Origin: an uncultured Verrucomicrobiales bacterium | Lineage (GTDB): Bacteria > Verrucomicrobiota > Verrucomicrobiae > Limisphaerales > CANJSG01 | NCBI GenBank assembly: GCA_946480965.1 | Contig: CAMLMI010000057.1 | Location: forward strand, 1 to 17,824 | Length of the DNA: 17,824 bases | Direction of reading: 5' to 3' | Shown here: one piece after another, positions 8,301-13,442 of the stretch | How positions within the stretch are numbered: position 1 is the stretch's first letter | Layout of the letters: each line of letters opens with the position of its first letter | Translations under genes and position numbers: made by a program | The notes under the pieces: model-generated | What the model saw: only the letters and a program-made list of their open reading frames with translations | Database searches by the model: none | Told to the model about the DNA's origin: nothing

Positions 8301-8466
8301 TGGCGAACCACAGGGTGGGAGTTCCGTTCGATATGGAAAACACGTCCTCCGCCTCCCAGGCGACATACGTGGAGTTGGCGGACTGGAAGATCGTGGTGGC
8401 CCGGGCAGCAACGGATACGACACAACATGCCAAGATCACAACGACTCTAAGAATAGAGAGTTGCAT
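5329..8466 (-). CDS. Secreted multidomain protein with tandem modules, PA14-like and Ig-like domains
   Basis: This 1045-residue protein begins with a Sec signal peptide (hydrophobic 4-20, likely cleaved after ARA at 21-23). Two tandem modules (about 33-205 and 218-390, spaced 185 residues) share long stretches such as ADKAFTDLDANSGNSYYRPN and LILKLGTREAGMFIDRI. Each resembles a carbohydrate-binding beta-sandwich, starting TYVA(W/F)EAE. Then follow an SbsA-like Ig domain (about 396-488), a PA14/GLEYA-like domain (about 491-640, with FFVPPQAGSYEFYLHADDEA), an Ig-like domain starting SQQPAS (664-745), a further beta-rich region (755-972) and a C-terminal domain ending NQRFFQLRK, a tail style common on verrucomicrobial secreted proteins. 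No catalytic site is recognised; binding to polysaccharide or surface attachment is inferred. It is transcribed divergently from ilvA across 342 bases and followed by a hairpin. Confidence 0.9.
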   Translation of the reverse strand: MQLSILRVVVILACCVVSVAARATTIFQSANSTYVAWEAEDVFSISNGTPTLWFATNDATGSGTRALYAAGATLTTAPASFATFAIRFRSAGDYLLHFTWRADKAFTDLDANSGNSYYRPNELGDLGGDVANYATSAANNSRLPPAVNNYAMTVEAITYTVTQEQVDAGVPLILKLGTREAGMFIDRIVLSQAALTEAEFNALVNSDTDIVAQGANETYVAFEAERVSKIVNGTPTLWATTNDAPASGGQALYAPGATLTTAPASFASYSLRFRAPGDYTLHFTWRADKAFTDLDANSGNSYYRPNSLGDLGPGVENYATSAANNSRLPPAVNNYAMTVETVVYTVTQEEVDAGVPLILKLGTREAGMFIDRIILSQVLLTETEFNALPNSGSVARPALVKAVGSAGLTNVTVTFDRPLAPASVIPSRFTLSGGVAVTAAVLDVNTSKDVLLTTGTQVQNSNYVVTVNGVTDVSGNPIAANSTVAFTSWRLAPGWITRELFYDVAGTTVADLQADARFPNRPSSLDFVRTVSLGTDLQLANYGARFRAFFVPPQAGSYEFYLHADDEAVLSISTDVSEANLVPVLTSVAGLTGFDASVVHTADNLVAGQRYLFEVLYKQGTIPAVVGLGARRVGTPGNVADIPPLGGGMVSTFINPDAATVNISQQPASATIPAGQRARLSVRATAPKGGTLFYQWQVEGVDIPGATRPTYVTPILASADNGKKFRCVIGVNGVDVPSQEATITVGPAQPIPLLPYVGINFSGGGDAGTTAGAALATNDIAGAVLQGNFNNIPDALIDGTHVLRDADGAVTPVTIAVWDTVNQVPITVGTRIGIGTGAASAEHAMLQGSIANNNTPVSLILSNVPPGAYNLIVYSVGFSFNSTYEQDYALVGAATYPTLAVRAQSSLQFLANPELVRMNSTDTNNRALGNYVMFENVGPAGDGTLLLTVTPTSANVGNAGYFPPINALQLVKVAAQPPLITVGRQGANVTISWTGAASGYVLQGSPAVGAGANWQPVEGTPNPITGAGSTSVAPSGNQRFFQLRK
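7303..8370 (-). repeat. Tandem 555-base internal duplication
   Basis: Two copies (7852-8370 and 7303-7815) of a module within the giant secreted-protein gene are offset by exactly 555 bases (185 codons). Parts are identical at DNA level, for example the 40-base stretch around 7381-7415 and its partner around 7936-7970, and the block around 7565-7605 and 8120-8160. Other parts of the copies differ by many substitutions. Confidence 0.9.
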
Positions 8467-8808
8467 AGGTTTGTTCTGATTGGTTGTGTTTGAAAGGCTC
8501 CGCCCGACAGCGAGCGAGACGCCGCGAGGGCGCTGCTGTCAGAAGAATGGGGGCGGATTCGGGGTATCAGGTTCGAAACATGCCCCGCAAGCGAAGACTT
8601 GTCTGGGCGTCAGACATCCCCTTGGGCCATTTGAATGCACAGGCCCGGTTTTTGTCCTCGGCCCCCACGTTTCCCCAGCCCGATGCGGCTCCCGGTCCAA
8701 CCAGCGGGAGCGGCCTTCCCCCCGAACTGTGGCCTTGCTCCGGCGGCGGGGACGGCGGTTGCATCGGACCTGCGGTCGTGACGCGCGTCGCGTCGCCCGC
8801 TCCGCGCC
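8467..8808. other. Divergent intergenic region between secreted-protein gene and ilvA
   Basis: These 342 bases separate two divergent start codons and must hold both promoters. I see no convincing -35/-10 pair, leader peptide, riboswitch fold or strong Shine-Dalgarno for either gene. A weak split inverted repeat (GACAGC at 8506-8511, GCTGTC at 8535-8540) is the only structure noticed. None of the palindromic repeat families found at 3' ends elsewhere occurs here. Confidence 0.6.
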
Positions 8809-10365
8809 ATGCAACGATCCGATCTGCCGCTCGACCGCCAGCTCCGCCAGGAGATCCTCCTCGCCCGGGAGCGGGTCTATCGTTTCGGCCAGGCCACGCC
8901 GTTGGAGCGGCTGGTGTTGTCCGGGCCCGAACCCGGCCCGGAGATCTGGGTGAAGCGCGAGGATCTCTCGGCGGTGAAATCCTACAAGTGGCGCGGGGCT
9001 TCCAACCGCATGGCGGTGCTTTCGCCGGAGGAACGCGCGCGGGGCGTGGTCACGGCGTCGGCCGGCAACCACGCGCAGGGCGTCGCCTTGGCCGCGAAAC
9101 GGCTCGGCGTGCGGGCGCGCATCCACATGCCTCGTTCCACGCCCAAGGTGAAGCAGCAGGCGGTGCGGCTGCACGGCGGCGACTTCGTGGAGATCGTGCT
9201 CTCGGGCGACAGCTACGACGACGCGATGGCCTCGGCGCGCGCGGACGAGGCGGCCTCGGGCGCGGTCTATGTCCACGCCTACGACGATCTCCGGGTGATG
9301 GCGGGCCAAGGAACGTTGGCCGACGAAGTGGTGCTCTCGGGCCAAGGACCGTTCGACGCCGCGTTTCTCCAGATCGGCGGCGGCGGCATGGCTTCGGCGG
9401 TATCGGGTTGGTTGCGCCTGCATTGGCCCGAGATCCGCGTGATCGGCGTGGAAGGCATCGGCCAGGCCTCGATGAAGGCGGCGATCGGCGCGGGGCGGCC
9501 CGTGCCCTTGGACCAGGTGGACATCTTCTGCGACGGCACGGCGGTGCGGAAAGCCGGAGCGCTGCCCTTCGAGGTGTGCCGGGAAACGCTGGACGAGATC
9601 GAGACGGTGACGAACGCCGAAGTGAGCGCCGCCATCCGCGTGCTGTGGGAAGGGCTGCGCTGCATCTCGGAACCTTCCGGGGCGATGGGGTTGGCGGCGG
9701 TCTTGAAGCGACGCGCCGAACTCGCGGGTAAACGGGTGCTCGTGATCGTGTCGGGATCGAACATCGACTTCCTCCAGCTCGGACTGATCGCGCAGTCGCA
9801 GGGCGCGGTGGGGCCGCACGTGCGCACGGTGCGCATCCGCGTCTCGGAAGAGCGCGGCTCGATGCTGGCGCTGCTCGATTCGAGCTTCGCGGGGATCAAC
9901 ATCGCGGACTTCCAATACGGCAAGGTGGACGAGCGCGACGCCTGGCCGGTCTTCGCGCTGGGCGCGGAGGACGCCGCGACGCTGGAGGCGTTCCCAGCCA
10001 AGCTGGCTGCGGCGGGCTTCGAGTGGGAGGATCTGCGGGACGCGGTGGACACGGCCTTCCGGGCGATTCCGCTGCGCGGCGATCTCCTGCGCCACCCGCT
10101 CTTCCTGCGGCTGGATTTCTACGAGCGGCCCGGCGCGCTGCACGACTTCCTCGACCGCGTGGTCCGGGACCGGGCGGACATCTGCTACTTCAACTACCGG
10201 CAGTCGGGCGAACGCATCGGCCGCGCCTTGATCGGGCTGGACTTCGCTTCCGACTTGGCGCGCGAGGAATTCTCCTCCGCCCTGCCGCGCCACGGCGAAG
10301 GCTACCGCGCCTGCGAACCCGTCGATGCGGCCACGCGCAGCCGTCTGACCGGCGGACTCCGCTGA
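8809..10365 (+). CDS. ilvA: Threonine ammonia-lyase, biosynthetic
   Basis: IlvA deaminates L-threonine to 2-oxobutanoate and ammonia, the committed step of isoleucine synthesis, in the cytoplasm. The 518 residues match the long biosynthetic type. The PLP-binding lysine is K60 in SYKWRGA (49-52 is the KRED element of this fold), the substrate loop is SAGNHAQG (84-91), the phosphate-binding glycine loop is IGGGG (189-193), and SGSN (315-318) contacts the PLP ring. Two C-terminal ACT-like regulatory domains follow at about 337-415 and 430-510, each starting with a family-type strand and 'ERGSMLALLD' or 'ERPGALHDFLD', so isoleucine feedback inhibition is expected. SYKWRGA has tyrosine and tryptophan where SFKLRGA is usual. 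The ATG at 8809 gives full family length; no strong ribosome site precedes it. A small GGAGC-GAA-GCCTCC hairpin lies just past the stop (about 10386-10399) but lacks a clear T-run. Confidence 0.96.
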   Translation: MQRSDLPLDRQLRQEILLARERVYRFGQATPLERLVLSGPEPGPEIWVKREDLSAVKSYKWRGASNRMAVLSPEERARGVVTASAGNHAQGVALAAKRLGVRARIHMPRSTPKVKQQAVRLHGGDFVEIVLSGDSYDDAMASARADEAASGAVYVHAYDDLRVMAGQGTLADEVVLSGQGPFDAAFLQIGGGGMASAVSGWLRLHWPEIRVIGVEGIGQASMKAAIGAGRPVPLDQVDIFCDGTAVRKAGALPFEVCRETLDEIETVTNAEVSAAIRVLWEGLRCISEPSGAMGLAAVLKRRAELAGKRVLVIVSGSNIDFLQLGLIAQSQGAVGPHVRTVRIRVSEERGSMLALLDSSFAGINIADFQYGKVDERDAWPVFALGAEDAATLEAFPAKLAAAGFEWEDLRDAVDTAFRAIPLRGDLLRHPLFLRLDFYERPGALHDFLDRVVRDRADICYFNYRQSGERIGRALIGLDFASDLAREEFSSALPRHGEGYRACEPVDAATRSRLTGGLR

Positions 10366-10524
10366 TCACGCTGCGGAGAAGGACGGAGCGAAGCCTCCGC
10401 CCGTTTGTCGTCAACGGCCCGATCCCCCATATGGGCCACTGCCGCGCCCGGCCTGCGCGGCTAGATTCAATCATCGGTCGAAGTCCGACCGAACGATGTT
10501 CCCGTGTTCCCAGATCCGACCGAG

Positions 10525-11271
10525 ATGACTGCCTTCCACCGCCCCGCCCCGTCCCGCCGTCCGCAGCCGGCTTTCACCCTGATCGAGCTCCTCGTCGTGA
10601 TCGCCATCATCGCGATCCTCGCCGGGATGCTCCTGCCCGCCCTCGCCAAGGCGAAGGCCAAGGCCTACCAGACCAGTTGCACCAGCAACCTCAAGCAGAT
10701 CGGCGTGGCCATCGAGCTCTACACGATGGACCACGACGACCGGCTGCCGGGCCCATGCTGGACGGGCATGTTCTTCACCTATTCGCAGAACGGGAACCTC
10801 CCGAACGACCCCAACAAGTTCAACGGCTCGCTCGCGGCCTACATCGCGACCTACCTCGGCTATCCCGGCCCTTCTCCGCAGGTGCAGACGGCCAAGGTGG
10901 CGATGTGCGTCGCCTCGCTCCAGAAGCTGCCGGCGCTCACGCCGATCCCGCCATTGAACGTCCCGGTGAGCTACTTCTCCCAAAGCACGATCACGAACGA
11001 CATCGGCATCGGGAACGACCGCGTGCTGTATCCCTTCGGACGCCCCAGCAATGAATACGCGGCACCGAAGAAGAAGACCGTCATCAAGGCTCCGTCCGAT
11101 TCCTGGGCCATGACCGACTGCGACGACCAGTTGCTCCGCAGCATGGGAATCACCGGAGCCAGCTATCAAAACTACGTGCCCAAGCTCCCGGTCCACAGCG
11201 GCCCGAAACCCGCCGCCCGCCAGTATCTGAACTTCGACTGGAGCGTGCGCACCCTCCGCACCGAGAAGTGA
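10525..11271 (+). CDS. Prepilin-type N-terminal methylation-motif protein (pseudopilin-like)
   Basis: The protein has the type IV prepilin/type II pseudopilin leader: a short basic N terminus ([10 protein letters not shown]), then [20 protein letters not shown], with cleavage expected before the F and the conserved Glu at mature position 5. The helix continues as [13 protein letters not shown] and then [22 protein letters not shown], the form found in the large PulG-like families of Verrucomicrobiota and relatives, whose precise role is unknown. The globular part (about 180 residues) ends [14 protein letters not shown] rather than the usual DGHV-type end. Exported to the inner membrane by Sec and processed by a prepilin peptidase is the expected route. 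I chose the ATG at 10525 (248 residues); an in-frame GTG at 10504 would add 7 residues. No secretion machinery genes are nearby, so it appears as an orphan. Confidence 0.9.
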   Translation: MTAFHRPAPSRRPQPAFTLIELLVVIAIIAILAGMLLPALAKAKAKAYQTSCTSNLKQIGVAIELYTMDHDDRLPGPCWTGMFFTYSQNGNLPNDPNKFNGSLAAYIATYLGYPGPSPQVQTAKVAMCVASLQKLPALTPIPPLNVPVSYFSQSTITNDIGIGNDRVLYPFGRPSNEYAAPKKKTVIKAPSDSWAMTDCDDQLLRSMGITGASYQNYVPKLPVHSGPKPAARQYLNFDWSVRTLRTEK

Positions 11272-11340
11272 TCAGGCGAAACGTGGGATCTTTGGAAATG
11301 GCCGGACTGACTCCTCGGAACCGTTTCATCTAGGTCGAAG

Positions 11341-11502
11341 AGGTAGGGCGAAGGCTCCCGCCGAGCCGCCGAAGGGCGCACTGCAAAAGTGAATGTTCCA
11401 CTGGCGACTCCGGGAAAGTGGAGCGTTTTGGAGCCGCCAGTGATGCTTCAATGGCAACCCAGTTCGTCCCAAGGCGGCTCGGCGGGAGTCTGCGCCCTAC
11501 CT
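11341..11502. repeat. Complete MITE-like element with 30-base terminal inverted repeats
   Basis: The left arm (11341-11370) and right arm (11473-11502) are inverted copies differing at about three positions; similarity continues inwards (CCGCCGAGCCGCC then TTGGGACGAACTGG on the inverted right side). A central hairpin has CACTGGCGACTCC at 11399-11411 and GGAGCCGCCAGTG at 11430-11442, one mismatch. Total length is about 162 bases and no open frame is evident. Copies lie at 1-128 and, degenerate, at 16785-16810. It sits between the convergent 3' ends of the prepilin gene and kduD. No clear target-site duplication is visible. Confidence 0.85.
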
Positions 11503-11556
11503 CCTCCTCGCGCATCAAGCCCACACATCCGTCAGTCGGGTGGTCGCCCTCCTTAT

Positions 11557-11585
11557 CCCCTCCTGGGAGGGGTCAGGGGTGGGTT
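11557..11585. repeat. 29-base GC-rich palindromic repeat, single copy
   Basis: Identical to 1708-1736 and 27/29 to the inverse of 1635-1663; upstream it also shares CCTTAT with the latter. It contains the hairpin CCCCTCC-TG-GGAGGGG and starts 28 bases beyond the kduD stop codon, so it could end the kdu transcript. Confidence 0.8.
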
Positions 11586-11613
11586 GCTTCTACGGCTACA
11601 AAGCCCACTTCCT

Positions 11614-12384
11614 TTACCGTCCCATCCACCCGCCATCCGCCAAGAGGATGTGGCCGGACACATAGTCCGACGCCGCGCTGGCGAGGAAGACCACCGGGCC
11701 TTTGAAGTCTTCCGGATTTCCCCAGCGTCCCGCCGGGATGCGCGCCAAGATCTGCTGCGAACGCACGGGATCGTCGCGCAGCGCCTCCGTGTTGTCCGTG
11801 GCGATGTAGCCGGGCGCGATGGCGTTCACCTGCAAGCCCTTCCCGGCCCATTCGTTGGAGAGCGCCATCGTGAGCTGGCCGATGCCGCCCTTGCTCGCCG
11901 CGTAGCCCGGCACGTTGATCCCGCCCTGGAAGGTCAACAGCGACGCGGTGAAGATGATCTTGCCCGAGCCGCGCGCCACCATGCTCCGGCCGATCTCGCG
12001 GCTGAGGAGGAACTGCGCGTTCAGGTTCACCTCGATCACTTCGTCCCAGAACTCGTCCGGATGGTCGGCGGCGGGTTTCCGCAGGATCGTCCCGGCGTTG
12101 TTCACCAAAATGTCGATGCGCGGGTGCTCCGCCAAAACCTGCGCCGCGAAGCGCTTCACTTCGGCGCGCTGGGCGAAGTCGCAGCGATAGGCGGAGAACT
12201 TACGCCCCAGCGCCAGCACCGCTTTCCCCACCTCGCTGCCGGTCTCTTCCAGCGACGCGCTCACGCCGACGATGTCCGCTCCGGCTTCGGCCAACGCCTC
12301 GACCATCGCGCGACCGATGCCGCGTTTGCAGCCCGTGACGAGGGCCGTCTTGCCGTCGAGGCGGAAGGAATCGAGGACGTTCAT
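11614..12384 (-). CDS. kduD: 2-dehydro-3-deoxy-D-gluconate 5-dehydrogenase
   Basis: KduD is a cytoplasmic short-chain dehydrogenase that reduces 2,5-diketo-3-deoxygluconate with NAD(P)H to 2-keto-3-deoxygluconate, the step after KduI in breakdown of unsaturated uronic acids. The 256 residues start MNVLDSFRLDGKTALVTG with the cofactor loop TGCKRGIG (about 17-24), then NNAG, a catalytic S-Y-x3-K set (serine in FTASLL, YAASKGG), and the very KduD-like end NAIAPGYIATDNTEALR, RIPAGRWGNPEDFKGP and YVSGHILLADGGWMGR. The ATG at 12384 overlaps the kduI stop as ATGA, which fixes the start and suggests translational coupling. A frame extending 80 codons further upstream is only kduI sequence read in another frame. 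A palindromic repeat follows the stop codon. Other SDR functions are possible in principle but the kduI partner makes this assignment strong. Confidence 0.95.
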   Translation of the reverse strand: MNVLDSFRLDGKTALVTGCKRGIGRAMVEALAEAGADIVGVSASLEETGSEVGKAVLALGRKFSAYRCDFAQRAEVKRFAAQVLAEHPRIDILVNNAGTILRKPAADHPDEFWDEVIEVNLNAQFLLSREIGRSMVARGSGKIIFTASLLTFQGGINVPGYAASKGGIGQLTMALSNEWAGKGLQVNAIAPGYIATDNTEALRDDPVRSQQILARIPAGRWGNPEDFKGPVVFLASAASDYVSGHILLADGGWMGR

Positions 12385-13211
12385 CGCAGTTGGGAAATGG
12401 GAATGCCGTCCATGTCGTCGAAGCGCTGGTTCTCGCCACCCATTGCCCAGACGAAGGCGTAAGCCGCCGTGCCGCAACCGGCGTGGATGGACCACGCGGG
12501 CGACAGCGCCGCTTGCCACGATTTCAGCACCAGATGGCGCGTCTCTTCGCCCGGGCCCATCAGGTGGAAAACCGCCGCCGTCTCCGGAACGTCGAAGTAG
12601 AGATAGACCTCCGACCTGCGCCAATGCGTGTGGGGCGGCATCGTGTTCCAGACGCTGCCGGGCGCGAGCCGGGTGAAGCCCATGACGAGCTGGCAGCTCT
12701 TCGCGCCGCCTTCGTGGATGTATTGGTGGAGCGTGCGGCGATTGGCCGTGCCCGGGTCGCCCAGCTCCAGCTTCCGCGCGTCCGCGTGGCGGATGAGCGT
12801 CGTGGGATGCACCGCGTGCGCCGGATAGCTGACGAGGTAGAAGCGCGCGGGCTTTGTCGGATCAGCGCTCTCGAAAAGCACCTCGCGACTGCCCCGGCCG
12901 ACGTAGAGGCAGTCCAACGGCTCCAGCGCATGGACGACGCCATCGACCGTGATCCGGCCCGCCCCGCCGAGGTTCAATGCGCCCAGCTCGCGGCGTTCGC
13001 AGAAGAATTCCGCCGCCAGTTCCTTGTCCGCCTCCAGCTTCAACGGTGCGCCCAGCGGCACCGCCGAACCGATCACCGTCCGGTCCACTTCCCAATAGAC
13101 CGTCTCCACCGCGCCGACGGCGAACAGCGTTTCGACGGCGAAGGCGTTTCGCAGCTCCTCGGTGTCCATCTGCGCGTATTCGTTCGGGCTTGCGGTGAGT
13201 CGTCGTTCCAT
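12381..13211 (-). CDS. kduI: 5-dehydro-4-deoxy-D-glucuronate isomerase
   Basis: KduI isomerises 5-dehydro-4-deoxy-D-glucuronate, formed spontaneously from unsaturated uronic acid monomers, to 2,5-diketo-3-deoxygluconate. The 276 residues match family length. The cupin metal ligands are H194, H196 and E201 in PPHTHWRRSEVYLYF and H243 in SIHAGCG. Other family-like parts are the N terminus (SPNEYAQMDTEELRNAF), CLYVGRGSREV (101-111) and the C-terminal WAMGGENQRFDDMDGIP. The ATG at 13211 gives the expected N terminus; no strong ribosome site is seen. The stop overlaps the kduD start by 4 bases, so the two form an operon. The upstream DUF4861 gene is codirectional but separated by 231 bases containing a nested palindromic element. 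Confidence 0.97.
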   Translation of the reverse strand: MERRLTASPNEYAQMDTEELRNAFAVETLFAVGAVETVYWEVDRTVIGSAVPLGAPLKLEADKELAAEFFCERRELGALNLGGAGRITVDGVVHALEPLDCLYVGRGSREVLFESADPTKPARFYLVSYPAHAVHPTTLIRHADARKLELGDPGTANRRTLHQYIHEGGAKSCQLVMGFTRLAPGSVWNTMPPHTHWRRSEVYLYFDVPETAAVFHLMGPGEETRHLVLKSWQAALSPAWSIHAGCGTAAYAFVWAMGGENQRFDDMDGIPISQLR

Positions 13212-13259
13212 GGGTTCAAGGTGACGTGTTGAGGTTCAAGTTGTCTGCATCTTTGCCAA

Positions 13260-13438
13260 GTAGGACGGGCTTCCAGCCTGTCCCGAAGTCTCGGCGGCCA
13301 CATACATCGTCCAGCGGGACGTGATGCGTCCCCTCACCCGGCCTGCGGCCACCCTCTCCCCATCCGATGGGGAGAAGGACTGGGTGAGGGGCTTCGCGCG
13401 CCATCGTTTCCACGGGACAGGCTGGAAGCCTGACCTAC
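13260..13438. repeat. Nested palindromic element between the DUF4861 gene and kduI
   Basis: Outer 26-base arms at 13260-13285 and 13413-13438 are inverted copies with 24 of 26 matches; both carry GGCTTCCAGCCTGTCCCG (or its inverse). Nested inside, 13330-13391 is the same 62-base palindrome as 2609-2670. The element ends 5 bases from the stop codon of the DUF4861 gene, so a 3'-end or transcript-attenuating role before kduI is plausible. Confidence 0.82.
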
Positions 13439-13442
13439 TCGT

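Noticed and set aside
5146..8493. Very long plus-strand open frame (1115 codons) opposite the secreted protein gene
   Set aside because: It mirrors the sense gene, even repeating the internal duplication, and shows no domain or signal; the sense strand has a signal peptide and recognised domains.
8506..8540. Split inverted repeat upstream of ilvA as an attenuator
   Set aside because: Only 6 bases pair over a long loop, it lies about 270 bases from the ilvA start, and there is no leader peptide rich in Ile, Val or Leu codons.
8539..10293. Minus-strand open frame of 584 codons opposite ilvA
   Set aside because: ilvA on the plus strand has all active-site motifs; the reverse frame has R/H-rich, domain-less sequence.
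12385..12624. 80-codon upstream extension of kduD
   Set aside because: It overlaps kduI in another frame and the ATGA overlap at 12381-12384 defines the family-length start.
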